From assembly GCF_031845305.1 (NCBI RefSeq), contig NZ_JAVREH010000002.1, positions 186,001-250,000 on the forward strand: DNA of 64,000 nt. The letters are read 5' to 3'. The stretch's first letter is position 1. Each line of letters opens with the position of its first letter. Both the position numbers and the translations under genes were made by a program. Below the pieces are notes generated by a model, which was given only the letters and a program-made list of their open reading frames with translations, did no database searches and had not been told where the DNA came from. The DNA is from Jatrophihabitans_A lederbergiae. GTDB lineage: Bacteria; Actinomycetota; Actinomycetes; Mycobacteriales; Jatrophihabitantaceae. Below are positions 17,470-27,100 of the stretch, piece by piece.

Positions 17470-20466
17470 TCATGCCGTGATGGTGAGGCGCGACGAGCCG
17501 TCGGGGTTGCGCCGGACTTCGATCCGGTCTGGCACCCGGGTCTTCAACTCGTCGACGTGGCTGATGATGCCCACCACCCGGCCGCCCTCGCGCAGCCCTT
17601 CGAGTACGACGAGTACCTGATCCAGCACCTCGTGGTCGAGCGTGCCGAAACCCTCGTCGATGAACAGCGTGCCCAGGTCGATGCCACCGGACTCGGCGCG
17701 CACCACGTCCGCCAGACCGAGCGCCAGCGACAGTGACACGTAGAACGTCTCACCGCCGGACAGCGTGCCGGGATCGCGTGGCCGTCCGGTGTGCAGATCG
17801 AGTACCCGCAGGCCCAGACCGGAGCGGGCGTTGCCGCTACGCGCATCGGTGTGTTCGAGCTCGTAGCGGCCGCCGGAGATCCGGCGCAGCTGGGTGTTCG
17901 CCGCACTCAGGATCTCGGTGAACCGGCGCACCAGTACGTACGTGGTGAGGTCCATCTTGAGCTGGTTGTCGCCCAATCCGGCAGCGAGGTAGCCGATCCG
18001 GATGGCGGGTGCGGTCTGGCTGAGCACCGCGGCGCTTCGCGCCAGGGCAGCATCGAGCCGGTCGGCGTGGGTGGCCGAGGAGGCCCGCCGGTCCTTCGCA
18101 GCTCCGTGCAGGGCAGCCGCGGCTTTCTCGTCGGCCTCGGCGGCGCGCAGTGACTCCGCCAGTTCGGCCAGCTCCGGCGCCGGCGCGTCCAGCTCCGGAT
18201 CGGTCAGGTCGGGGTCCGACAACCGGGTGACCAGGGCGGCCCACTCGTCCTCGTAACCGCGGATGTGGGTACGCAGGCCCGCGAGCTGGGAACTGGTGCG
18301 GGTGGCGTGGCGCCAGCTCGGCTCGCCGTCGAACTCCGCGGCGCTCAGCGCCGCGGCGAACCCGGCCCCGGCCTCTTCGGCAGCCCGCACGGTGGCGTCC
18401 GCGGCGCATGCGGCTGTCGCGGCGTCATCGATGAGGCGGATCTCGTCCTGGAGCAGCCGCGCTCGGTCGGCAACCGTCGGCTGATCGGCGCGGGCCGCGG
18501 CCACCGCCCGCTCGTCCTGGTCGATGCGACTGGAAAGGCTGTCGACTCGCTCGGCCAGCCTGGTCTCGGCAAGGGCCGCCTGACGTGCCTGCTCGGCGAG
18601 CTCGGTGGCCAGCCCCGCGCACTCGGCGAGCTCAGCCTCGATTCCCGCCAGCTCGGCCGCGGTCGCCTGCGCCGTGGCGAGCGCGGCGGCGGCGCGGTCG
18701 AGCTGCACGGCGGCCACGTCGGTGCTCAGCTGGTCTGCGGCGGTCTGCAACAGTGCCAGCTCGGTCTTCTGCCGGTTGAGCTCTTCACGCCGGGTCTGCA
18801 CCGTGTCGTGCAGCAGCGCCAGCCGCCGCTCGGCGCGATCGAGATCGTCGCGGGTCACCTGGTCCGGTGCGCGGCGGGCCGGCTGCGGATGCTCAACCGA
18901 TCCGCACACCACGCACGGGTTCCCGCTCTTCAACGCCAGGCCGAGTTCGCTGGCGATGCTGGCCCGCCAGCTGTTGCGCAGGGACACCAACCGGACCTCG
19001 TGTTCTTCGGCAGCCCGCAGTGCCTCCTGGGTCAGCAGCTGGTTCTGCGCGGCGAGTTCGGCGGCCTCGGCCGCGCGTTCGGCTGCGACCAGTCGCTTCG
19101 CGGCCCGGTCACGCTCGGAGGTGAGCGAGGGAAGGTGCGCGGTGGCCGTCGCGGCGACGTCCCGGGCCACGCTGAGCGCTCGCTGCCGTTGCGGAAGTTC
19201 GGCCAGCGCGCTTGACGCGGTGTTGTGCAGAGCCACGTGCCGCTCACGTTCGGCCAGCGCGTCGTGCCGCTCGGCGCGCAGCGGTGCCAGCTCGCGCTCA
19301 CGCCGCAGCGGCTCGGCCAGTGCGCCGACAGAGGTGCGCAGCTCGGCGTTGGCCGCCCGAAGTGCCGCTTCGTCGAGCACCCGCAGCGGCGGGCGGAGTC
19401 GTTGGCGTGCCGCGCTGTCGGCGTCCTGCGCCTCGTCCGAGCGGCCGATCGCGGTGACGAGCGCGTTGGCGGCGGGAAGCACGGCCAGCGCGCGCTCCGC
19501 CGCGGCAAGTTCGGCGCAGGCGGCGGCCTGGGCGTCGGACCCCGCTGCCAACCGCTGCTGTTCGCCTCGCAACTGGTCGCGCAGCGCGCGGCGCCGGAAC
19601 ACCTCCCGCGCGGTCTGCACCGTCGTCTGAGCGGTCAGCCGGCGGCTGGAGGCCGAGGCATAGGCCTCGCCGGTGGCAGCCTCGTCGGCCAGCAGGGCGG
19701 CGCGGACGGCAGCCAGTTGCTCCATCAGGCGAGTGCCGTCACCAGCCTCGATCGACTGGATCAGCTCGGCGGCGACGGACGCGTCCACGGCGGCCGCGCC
19801 GAGGAACGCGTGCGCGGCCTTGGTGACCGCCGCTGCCCCGGCTGTCCGCAACTGCTCAGCCTTGCGGCGGCCCTCGATCAGCTGGTCCTGGGTCCGGGCG
19901 AGCAGTTCGGTGCCGAACAGCTTCTGCAGCAGGGCGCGCTTGGTGGTGGTATCGGCGCGCAGGAAGTTGGCGAACTCGCCCTGCGGCAGCACCACGGTTT
20001 GGACGAACTGGGCGTGGGTCAGCCCGACGGCTCGGGTGATCTCGTCCTCGGCGTCGCCGAGATTGGTCGACAGCAGCTCACCGCGGTGCGGCTCGTCCGG
20101 TGAGGTCAGCCGCCAGAGCTTGACGGTCATGGAGGCGGTCAGGCTGCCGGTGCCGCGCTTCTTGGGGCGATCGAAGCTGGGGGTGCGGCGGACCCGGTAG
20201 ACCCCGCTCTGGGTCTCGAACACCAGCTCGACCACCGGCTCGTCGGCCAGCGGGGCATGGTGGGACTTCAACCGCTCGGCGACCGCGGAGGCCTGCGCGA
20301 CCTTGCCGTAGAGGGCGAAGCTGATGGCGTCCACCACGGTCGACTTACCCGCGCCGGTCGGCCCTTCGAGCAGGAACAGCCCGCTCTGCCCGAGCCGGGT
20401 GAAGTCGATCTCGACGGCGCCGAGGAACGGGCCGATCGCCGTCATGCTGAGCCGGTGCAGGCGCAT
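17470..20466 (-). CDS. sbcC: SbcC-type SMC nuclease ATPase (Rad50-like)
   Basis: SbcC with SbcD forms the nuclease complex that cuts hairpins and protein-blocked DNA ends. The 998-residue protein has Walker A GPTGAGKST at about 35-43, long coiled coils rich in Ala, Glu, Arg and Leu, and a zinc-hook Cys-x-x-Cys in NPCVVCGS near residue 515. The ABC signature LSGGETFYVSLSLALG lies near 904, and Walker B LFIDEGFGTLD near 929, with the switch histidine in GIISHVDELK. Its start overlaps the sbcD stop as TGATG, so the two are translationally coupled. Confidence 0.95.
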   Translation of the reverse strand: MRLHRLSMTAIGPFLGAVEIDFTRLGQSGLFLLEGPTGAGKSTVVDAISFALYGKVAQASAVAERLKSHHAPLADEPVVELVFETQSGVYRVRRTPSFDRPKKRGTGSLTASMTVKLWRLTSPDEPHRGELLSTNLGDAEDEITRAVGLTHAQFVQTVVLPQGEFANFLRADTTTKRALLQKLFGTELLARTQDQLIEGRRKAEQLRTAGAAAVTKAAHAFLGAAAVDASVAAELIQSIEAGDGTRLMEQLAAVRAALLADEAATGEAYASASSRRLTAQTTVQTAREVFRRRALRDQLRGEQQRLAAGSDAQAAACAELAAAERALAVLPAANALVTAIGRSDEAQDADSAARQRLRPPLRVLDEAALRAANAELRTSVGALAEPLRRERELAPLRAERHDALAERERHVALHNTASSALAELPQRQRALSVARDVAATATAHLPSLTSERDRAAKRLVAAERAAEAAELAAQNQLLTQEALRAAEEHEVRLVSLRNSWRASIASELGLALKSGNPCVVCGSVEHPQPARRAPDQVTRDDLDRAERRLALLHDTVQTRREELNRQKTELALLQTAADQLSTDVAAVQLDRAAAALATAQATAAELAGIEAELAECAGLATELAEQARQAALAETRLAERVDSLSSRIDQDERAVAAARADQPTVADRARLLQDEIRLIDDAATAACAADATVRAAEEAGAGFAAALSAAEFDGEPSWRHATRTSSQLAGLRTHIRGYEDEWAALVTRLSDPDLTDPELDAPAPELAELAESLRAAEADEKAAAALHGAAKDRRASSATHADRLDAALARSAAVLSQTAPAIRIGYLAAGLGDNQLKMDLTTYVLVRRFTEILSAANTQLRRISGGRYELEHTDARSGNARSGLGLRVLDLHTGRPRDPGTLSGGETFYVSLSLALGLADVVRAESGGIDLGTLFIDEGFGTLDHEVLDQVLVVLEGLREGGRVVGIISHVDELKTRVPDRIEVRRNPDGSSRLTITA

Positions 20467-21656
20467 CAGCTGGCCCCCGGCTCGCTCAGCGCGGCCTGGT
20501 AGGCCTCGGCGAACAGGTCCAGTTCGACCTCCGCCGCCCCCAGTCCGGTGACGTGCCGCACGAAGTCCGCCCCGAGCTCGCGCGGGCTCTGCTCACGGGC
20601 CGCGATGGCCGCACTCTCGCCGGCCGGCCCGGCCCCGGCCGGCAGGTGGAGCACCTGCAGCACGTACGGATAGTGGGACTTGACGCGGTCGAAGAGCCGG
20701 TCCGGACGGGTCCGGTCGGTGACCGTGATGCGCACCCAGTTCTGTACGTGAGCCGAATCGGCAAGCACCTCGTCCAGCGTGGCGGTCAGCTCCGCCATGT
20801 CGCGAGGCTGGCTCAGCGGAACGGCCGTAATGCCGACCTGCCCGTCGGCGGCCAGATCGACCAAGGTGACGGACTTGGCCTGGGCGAGTTCGGAGAAGGA
20901 GTAGCGCAGCGGGGAACCGGAGTAGCGCAGCACGGTGGTCGAGGCACCGGCGCCGGAGGGCTTGGGCTGCTGTGGGCCGTGCAGGTGCCCGAGCGCCACA
21001 TAGTCGACGCCCTCGAAGGTGTCTGCCGCGACGCTGTGCACGCCGCCGACCACGATGGACCGCTCGCTCTCACTCGGTGCGCCACCCACCACGAACGCGT
21101 GCGCGACCACCATGGAGCGGGTGCCGACGGGTCGCCGCGCGAGATCGGCGCGGACCCGGCTCATCGCCGCGGCCATCACCGCCTGGTGCGAGCGTTCGAG
21201 CGGTTCGCCGCTGTCGGACAGGGCAGCCCGGGCCGCGTCCGGATCGAGATAGGGCAGCGGGTAGACGGCCACCGGCTCGCCAGCACCGCCCGGGTCCGAG
21301 ATGAGCACCGGTTCGCCGACGGACGCCAGGTCCGTCCGCACCTGCAGGCGATCGGTGAACAGCCGGGAGCCGAAGCCGAGCCGGATCGCGGAGTCGTGGT
21401 TGCCGGCCGTGACAATGACAGTGGTGTGCTCCACCAAGGCGGCCAGGGTGTCCTGCAGCAGCGTCACGGCCTCGATCGGCGGCACCGCGCGGTCATAGAC
21501 ATCGCCGGCGACGATCACCGCGTCGATGGCGATTCCGTCCACCGGATCGCTGACCAACGAGCGGATCTGGGCAAGCACCGCGCGCTGGGCATCCAGCAGG
21601 TCGACACCGTGCAGGGTCCGGCCCAGATGCCAGTCGGAGGTGTGCAGAAACCGCAT
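20466..21656 (-). CDS. sbcD: SbcD exonuclease subunit (Mre11-like)
   Basis: This 396-residue calcineurin-type phosphoesterase has SDWHLG at 7-12, GDVYDR at 51-56 and GNHDS at 85-89, followed by the histidine segments VVAHAFVVGG and ALGHLHGPQ. These are the manganese ligands of the Mre11/SbcD nuclease. The C-terminal part carries the SbcD-type RITVTDRTRP region. The first codon at 21656 is an ATG. It is the first gene of the two-gene sbcDC operon and lies directly downstream of the convergent galactoside island boundary. Confidence 0.95.
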   Translation of the reverse strand: MRFLHTSDWHLGRTLHGVDLLDAQRAVLAQIRSLVSDPVDGIAIDAVIVAGDVYDRAVPPIEAVTLLQDTLAALVEHTTVIVTAGNHDSAIRLGFGSRLFTDRLQVRTDLASVGEPVLISDPGGAGEPVAVYPLPYLDPDAARAALSDSGEPLERSHQAVMAAAMSRVRADLARRPVGTRSMVVAHAFVVGGAPSESERSIVVGGVHSVAADTFEGVDYVALGHLHGPQQPKPSGAGASTTVLRYSGSPLRYSFSELAQAKSVTLVDLAADGQVGITAVPLSQPRDMAELTATLDEVLADSAHVQNWVRITVTDRTRPDRLFDRVKSHYPYVLQVLHLPAGAGPAGESAAIAAREQSPRELGADFVRHVTGLGAAEVELDLFAEAYQAALSEPGAS

Positions 21657-21710
21657 ACCCGAAAACCTACAAGCGGCCTCCGACAGAACCCGGGAACGAC
21701 TCAGCTGTGG

Positions 21711-23744
21711 TCAGCTCTGAACCACCCGAACCGCTCCAGCCGGAACGCTCAGACTGTCGACCACGGCCGTGCCGGTGAGCAGCTCGGCACCTGGCATAGG
21801 TAGCTCCACCGGGTCGGCGGTGTGGTTGATCACGAAGGTGAACGTCCGGCCATCCCCCGTCCGGCGGACCACCTCGACCCCAGCCGGTACGTGCGGGGTG
21901 TCCGGCAGCCCGAGCCCCTGCACGCCAGCTTCGGCCAGTACCCGAGCCAGCAGCGCAGCCAGGGCGTCGTCGCCGAGCTGGGTGCCCAGGTACCAGGCGG
22001 CACCCATTCCGATCGCGTTACGGGTGATGGCGGGCGAACCGGCGACCGGGCCGCCGGCGTAGGACGCGACCAACTCGGCCCCCGCCGTCCGGCCGAGTTC
22101 GGACCAGACCGTCCCCTCGCCGTAGGACGGGGCGCCTTCGGCTGGCCGGAGAGCGACTCTCTGGCCCGGCAGCAGCGGGAAGAACTCCTCGATCCGGACG
22201 CCGAGCAGCTCCCGCAGCGCTCCGGGATAGCCGCCGAGGTAAATGCGGTCGTTCGGGTCGGAGATGCCGGAGAAGTAGCTCACCAGCACCGTGCCGCCGG
22301 CCTCGGCGAAGCGGCTGAGGGCGGCCGCGTTCTCGGCGCTCAGCAGGTACAGCTGCGGCACCAGCACCACCCGGTACTTCTCCAGGGGCCCGCTCGGGTG
22401 GACGAAGTCGCAGCCCACGCCCGAGCGCCAGAGGGCGGAGTACAGCTGCCGGGCGCCGGCCAGCGGAGAGACGTCCACCGACGGGTGCGAGTCCAGCTCG
22501 GCCGCCCACCAGGAGTTCCAGTCGTAGGCGATCGCCACCTGTGGCGGCTCGACCACGGTGCCGGCGACCTCACCCAGCTTGCTCAGCGCGGTGCCCAGCT
22601 CGACCACCTCGCGCCAGACCTTGGTGTCCGTGCCGGCATGCGGCAGCAGGGTGGAGTGGAACTTCTCCGCCCCGGCGGCAGAGGCGCGCCACTGGAAGAA
22701 CAGCGTGCCGTCGGCCCCCCGTGCCAGGTGCTGCAGGGAGTTGCGCAGCAGCTCACCGGGTGCCTTCGCGACATTGCGCGGCTGCCAGTTCACCGCCGAG
22801 GTCGAATGCTCCATCAGCAGCCATCCCTTGCCGCCCGCCAGCCCGCGCATCAGGTCCGCCGACATAGCCAGGTGCTCGGCCGGGTTTGGATCGTCGGCGA
22901 TCAGGTAATGGTCGTTGGACACCACGTCCAGCTCCGGCGCCCAGGCGAAGTAGTCGACCGGCTTGAAGAACGACATGAAGTTCGTGGTGACCGGCTGCGA
23001 GGAGTTGGCGCGAAGGATCGCGGCCTCGGACCGGTAGCACTCCAGCAGCTCGTCGGAGGAGAAGCGCCAGTAGTCCAGCTGCTGCGTGGGGTTGACCCAG
23101 GTGGGCGACACCCGGGGCGGGATCACCTCGTCCCAGTCGTAGTAGCGCTGGGACCAGAATGCCGTTGCCCACGCGGAGTTCAGCTCGTCCAGGCTGCCGT
23201 ACCGGTTCTGCAGCCAGCGCCGGAAGGCGGCCGCGGACACGTCACAGAAGCAGTGCGCGTTGTGGCAGCCGTACTCGTTGTGGACGTGCCAGAGCACCAC
23301 CGCCGGATGTTGCCGGTAGCGCTCGACGATGGCCTGGGTCAGCGCGGCGGCGGCGCGACGGTAGTCCGGGCTGGACGGGCAGAACGCCTGGCGGGAGCCG
23401 TAGGACAGCCGGACGCCCTCGGCCGTCACCGGCAGCGACTCGGGATAGCGGGACGAGAACCAGGGCGGCGGCGAGGCGGTGGCGTTGGCCAGGTCGACCC
23501 GGATGCCGTTACGGTGCAACAGCTCCAGCACCCGGTCGAGCCAGCCGAACTCGTACACCCCCTCGGCCGGCTCGAGCAGCGCCCAGCTGAAGATGCCGAC
23601 GCTGACGAGGTTCACGCCGGCCTCGCGCATCAGCCGCACGTCCTCGTCCCACACCTGCTCCGGCCACTGCTCGGGGTTGTAGTCGCCGCCGAAGGCGAGG
23701 GTCGGACGGCCGTCGTCGGACAGCCGGGAAGTGACGCGGTGCAT
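21711..23744 (-). CDS. GH42 beta-galactosidase
   Basis: This enzyme hydrolyses terminal beta-galactosides. The ATG at 23744 has AGGAG six bases upstream and gives 677 residues starting MHRVTSRLSDDGRPTLAFGG. The (beta/alpha)8 domain has FGGDYNPEQWP at 18-28, the acid/base Glu157 in WHVHNEYGCHN, and the nucleophile Glu312 in LLMEHSTSAVNW. Cys160, Cys165 and Cys167 (CHNAHCFCD) with an earlier cysteine form the zinc site typical of many GH42 enzymes. A trimerisation domain and a small C-terminal beta domain follow. No signal peptide is present, so it acts on imported sugars. It is the last gene of the galactoside operon. Confidence 0.93.
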   Translation of the reverse strand: MHRVTSRLSDDGRPTLAFGGDYNPEQWPEQVWDEDVRLMREAGVNLVSVGIFSWALLEPAEGVYEFGWLDRVLELLHRNGIRVDLANATASPPPWFSSRYPESLPVTAEGVRLSYGSRQAFCPSSPDYRRAAAALTQAIVERYRQHPAVVLWHVHNEYGCHNAHCFCDVSAAAFRRWLQNRYGSLDELNSAWATAFWSQRYYDWDEVIPPRVSPTWVNPTQQLDYWRFSSDELLECYRSEAAILRANSSQPVTTNFMSFFKPVDYFAWAPELDVVSNDHYLIADDPNPAEHLAMSADLMRGLAGGKGWLLMEHSTSAVNWQPRNVAKAPGELLRNSLQHLARGADGTLFFQWRASAAGAEKFHSTLLPHAGTDTKVWREVVELGTALSKLGEVAGTVVEPPQVAIAYDWNSWWAAELDSHPSVDVSPLAGARQLYSALWRSGVGCDFVHPSGPLEKYRVVLVPQLYLLSAENAAALSRFAEAGGTVLVSYFSGISDPNDRIYLGGYPGALRELLGVRIEEFFPLLPGQRVALRPAEGAPSYGEGTVWSELGRTAGAELVASYAGGPVAGSPAITRNAIGMGAAWYLGTQLGDDALAALLARVLAEAGVQGLGLPDTPHVPAGVEVVRRTGDGRTFTFVINHTADPVELPMPGAELLTGTAVVDSLSVPAGAVRVVQS

Positions 23745-23772
23745 GAAGGGCTCCTGCTCAGGCGAATCGGAC

Positions 23773-25113
23773 TCAAGCAAACGGAGTGGCCGGCGGAACG
23801 GTCGACAGCAGCTCGTGCGTGGTTCGCAGGCCCCAGTCGTCCAGGGCGGCGATCCGATCCGACGAGCCGCGCAGGCCACCGACGCGCGAGATGTAGTTCG
23901 CCAACGCCTGGCGGTTCTCGACCTCGGGCCGGACGATCAGGCAGTCCGGGTCGTTCACCCAGAACCTGCCGTGCTGCCAGGCCCGTCCGGTGCTGGTGAG
24001 GATCGCGGCCCGGCCGCTCGGCTTGCCGAGGTCACCGTTCTCCGGCTCGAAACGAGGGCCGGTGTCCGGGCTGATCCGCATCGCGTCGACCTTGCCGACA
24101 CTGGGCAGCAGCGGAGCGCCGCAGCCGAGCAGGTAGGAGTCGCCGATGCCCTGGCGGATCAGGTCCAGCCCGAGCCGGTACGCGGCGACCGGGGTCAGGC
24201 CGCCGTGCCGGTCGCCGTCCAGGGCCGCGGCGTAGACGAAGTCGGTCTTGAAGAAGTCGAAGCCGGCGTCGAGCAGGTAGCCGAACACCTCGGCAAGATA
24301 AGCCTGAACTCCGGGATGAGTGGTGTCCAGGCCGTACGTCACCTGGCCCCAGTTGTGGTGTGCCTCGACCAGCTCACCCTCGTCGCGGATCAGCCAGTCC
24401 GGGTGCTCGGCGAACAGCCGGGACTTGCTGCCGGCGAGAAACGGCGCGATCCACACGCCCGCTCGCCGTCCGGAGTCCTTGATCTGCGACACCATGCCGG
24501 CCAGCGAGCTGAACCGGTCCGACAGGGTCAGCCAGTCGCCGATCTCGCTCTGGTAGCCGTCGTCGAGCTGGACGACGTCGACGGGCAGCCCGTGCTCGGC
24601 GATGGCCGCCAGGTTCTCTTCGATGTCGGTCTGCCGGACGCCGGTGAAGTAGTGGTACCAGGAGCACCAGATGGTCGGAGCCGGTCGCAGCTCACCAACG
24701 CCGGCCTGCGCGGCGAAGTCGTCGGCGAACTGCCCGAGCGCGGCCTGCAGCCCGGCCTCGGCGGAATGCTCGGTCACCGTCACCGCAGCAGAGGCGGTCA
24801 CCGTGAGTTCAGCTCCGCGCAGCTGAGCGGTGATCCGGGGGACGGACTCCGCGGCGGACTCGGTGCCCACCACCACGATCGGATCGCCGTTGCCCGGGTC
24901 GACGGCCAGCACCCCCTCGCCGCGGAAGGTGCCCGGTGCCGGCTGCGGCCGGGTACCGCCGTAGTTGCCGCGGTAGGACACCGCGCTGGGTGCCCGGTGC
25001 GGCAACCCGGTCACCGGGTAGTCCGTGGCGGGTGACCAGGACTGCCAGCCCTCCTCATGCACCCTGGCGATCGCAGGATCGAGCTTCAGAGTGACGACGT
25101 GCTGCTCTGCCAA
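23773..25113 (-). CDS. GH36-type alpha-galactosidase, short form
   Basis: This 446-residue clan-D glycosidase has the substrate-binding segment EGWQSWSPATDYP near the N-terminus, then IWCSWYHYF and DVVQLDDGYQSEIGDW. The nucleophile is Asp291 in FFKTDFVYAA and the acid/base Asp350 in RISPDTGP. It is shorter than the roughly 700-residue GH36 enzymes and lacks most of the N-terminal supersandwich. It lacks a signal peptide and should act in the cytoplasm on sugars taken up by the adjacent transporter. It ends 29 bases before the GH42 start. Melibiose- or raffinose-type substrates are likely but not proven. Confidence 0.85.
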   Translation of the reverse strand: MAEQHVVTLKLDPAIARVHEEGWQSWSPATDYPVTGLPHRAPSAVSYRGNYGGTRPQPAPGTFRGEGVLAVDPGNGDPIVVVGTESAAESVPRITAQLRGAELTVTASAAVTVTEHSAEAGLQAALGQFADDFAAQAGVGELRPAPTIWCSWYHYFTGVRQTDIEENLAAIAEHGLPVDVVQLDDGYQSEIGDWLTLSDRFSSLAGMVSQIKDSGRRAGVWIAPFLAGSKSRLFAEHPDWLIRDEGELVEAHHNWGQVTYGLDTTHPGVQAYLAEVFGYLLDAGFDFFKTDFVYAAALDGDRHGGLTPVAAYRLGLDLIRQGIGDSYLLGCGAPLLPSVGKVDAMRISPDTGPRFEPENGDLGKPSGRAAILTSTGRAWQHGRFWVNDPDCLIVRPEVENRQALANYISRVGGLRGSSDRIAALDDWGLRTTHELLSTVPPATPFA

Positions 25114-25146
25114 GGCGGTACTGCCTTTCCGGATCGTGGGTTCCGC

Positions 25147-26091
25147 TCAGCCCTTGCTTGCTCCAAGGGTCAAGCCAGAGATGAATTGGCGCTGCAGTGC
25201 CAGGTACACGAGCAGGGTGGGGATCACCGTGATGGTGGCTCCGGCGGCGATCAGGTTGTAATTGCTGAGGAAATCCCCCTGCAGGTTCTTCACACCTGTC
25301 GTGATGGGCAGCCGGTCGCCGCTCTGGATGAACAGCAGGGGCCAGAAGAAGTCGTTGTAGATCCAGATGACTTCGAGCGTACCGAGCGCGGCGAGCGCCG
25401 GTCGGCACAGCGGCAGCACGATCGCCGCGTACTGGCGCCAGACGCCGGCTCCGTCGACCAGGGCCGCCTCGGTGAGGTCCTCGGGCAGCGCCTTCATGTA
25501 GTTGGACAGCACGAAGGTGCAGAACCCGACCTGGAAGGCGACGTCGACCGCGATCACCGAGTAGTAGGTGTTGAGCAGGTTGCCGGAGTCGCTGACCGAG
25601 TACGGAAGCGGTGTGTGCTTGAACATCGCGAACAGCGGCGCCGCGAGTACCTGCGGCGGCAGCAGGTTGCCGGCGGTGAACATGATCAGCAGCGTGACGT
25701 TGAACCTCCACCGGAACCGGCTCACGGCGAAGGCCATCATCGAGGCCAGGGCGATGGTCAGCAGCACCGACGGCACCGTGATGATCAGCGAGTTCACGAA
25801 GTACGTCTGCAGGCCGGCCTGCTTCCAGGCGGTGCTGAAGTTGCCGAAGCCGAAGCTGCCCTTGAGGCTCCAGTAGCCATGCGCGTCGACTGCTGACTTG
25901 GGCCGCAGCGCGGTGAACACCGTCCACAGCAGGGGGATCAGCCACAGCACCGCCATTGTGATGAGGAACAGGTGCGTTCCGTAGTGACGAGCACCGGGTG
26001 CCCCGCTGGGCTGGCGGCCGGACCCACTGAACCGGCGCCGTGCTGCCGGAGCGTCCTGGACCGGCGTGCTGAGGGTTGCCGACGAGCTCAT
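25147..26091 (-). CDS. Sugar ABC transporter permease, MalG type
   Basis: This 314-residue inner-membrane protein has six predicted helices and the EAA loop (EAALVDGAGVWRQYAAIVLP) that docks the ATPase, both features of carbohydrate-uptake permeases. It begins MSSSATLSTPVQDAPAARR, and its ATG overlaps the stop of the upstream permease as ATGA (26088-26091). No ATPase gene lies in the island, which is normal for actinobacteria, where a shared MsiK-type ATPase serves many sugar transporters. The substrate is inferred from the adjacent galactosidases. Confidence 0.92.
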   Translation of the reverse strand: MSSSATLSTPVQDAPAARRRFSGSGRQPSGAPGARHYGTHLFLITMAVLWLIPLLWTVFTALRPKSAVDAHGYWSLKGSFGFGNFSTAWKQAGLQTYFVNSLIITVPSVLLTIALASMMAFAVSRFRWRFNVTLLIMFTAGNLLPPQVLAAPLFAMFKHTPLPYSVSDSGNLLNTYYSVIAVDVAFQVGFCTFVLSNYMKALPEDLTEAALVDGAGVWRQYAAIVLPLCRPALAALGTLEVIWIYNDFFWPLLFIQSGDRLPITTGVKNLQGDFLSNYNLIAAGATITVIPTLLVYLALQRQFISGLTLGASKG

Positions 26092-27062
26092 CGGTCCGCC
26101 TTTCGGAACGTCCGGGCGAGGTAGAAGGTGATCGGCACCAGCGAGATGACCAGCAGCAGCACCGCCAGCGCCGATCCGACGCCGATGATCTGCCCCTCGC
26201 CGACGAGGTTCTGCACGACCAGCGCGCTGATCAGTTCGAGGCCGTTGGTGCCGCGGTTGATGACGTAGACGATGTCGAAGGCCCGCAGCGCCTCGATGAT
26301 GGTGATGACGACTACCACGATGTTGATCGGGCGCATCGCGGGAAACACCACCCGGAAGAACGTCTGCCGGGCGGTCGCGCCGTCGATCGCCGCAGCCTCT
26401 TTCAGGGACGGGTCGACGCCCTTGAGGCCGGCCAGGTACAGCACCATGATGTAGCCGGTATGCCGCCAGGTCGCGGCCACCAGCGCGGCCCACAGGTTGA
26501 CGCTGGAGTTTCCGAACCAGTCGATCGCGTGCGGCGTGTCCGCGGTGCCCAGGACGTGGTTGACCAGGCCGTCGTTGCGCTCGTACATCAACTGCCAGAT
26601 GATGCCGACCAGCACCAGCGACAGCATCACCGGCGTGAAGAAGATGCTCTGGTAGATGCGGCTGCCCCGGATGTTCTGATCCAGCAGCACCGCTACCAGC
26701 AGCCCGAGCGGGGTCGCGACCAGCGCCAGGAACAGCAGCCAGATCACGTTGTGCTGCACGGCGGGCCAGAACGGCGGGTAGTCCTTGGTCACGTAGCTGT
26801 AGTTGCTCACCCCGGCGGAGCGGATGTCGGACAGCGCCAGCCCGTCCCACCGGGTGAAGGACAGCGCCACCGACAGCAGCATCGGAATCCAGATCAGCAG
26901 GGCCTACAACAGGGTCGGCACCCCGACCATCACCCCTAGCACCACCTTGTCCCGGCGGGACAGCCGCTGCACCCCACGGCCCCGGCCGGCCACCGGAACA
27001 CCGCGCGGCGCGGTGGGTGCCAGCTCCTGTGGGGGGACGGCCGCCAGCGGCAGATCGGTCAT
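26088..27062 (-). pseudogene. Sugar ABC transporter permease, MalF type, with in-frame TAG
   Basis: A permease reading frame starts at ATG 27062 (MTDLPLAAVPPQELAPTAPR) and runs into the first membrane helix, RRDKVVLGVMVGVPTLL. It then meets TAG at 26904-26906 (codon 53) and continues in the same frame as ALLIWIPMLLSVALSF to a normal EAA loop (KEAAAIDGATARQTFFRVVFP) and stop at 26088. Repaired, it is a standard 324-residue MalF-like permease. As written, only restart at ATG 26882 (264 residues, lacking the N-terminus and part of helix 1) could give protein. A single C-to-T or G-to-A change in a Gln or Trp codon would explain it. Suppression, decay or a base-call error are all possible. Confidence 0.85.
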
Positions 27063-27100
27063 CGCGCTACACCCGTCATTCGCACTACCCCTGCCGTCCG

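Noticed and set aside
21657..21710. Short AGCTGA/TCAGCT repeats between the sbcD start and the GH42 end
   Set aside because: The arms are four to six bases in a 54-base spacer and are likely chance.
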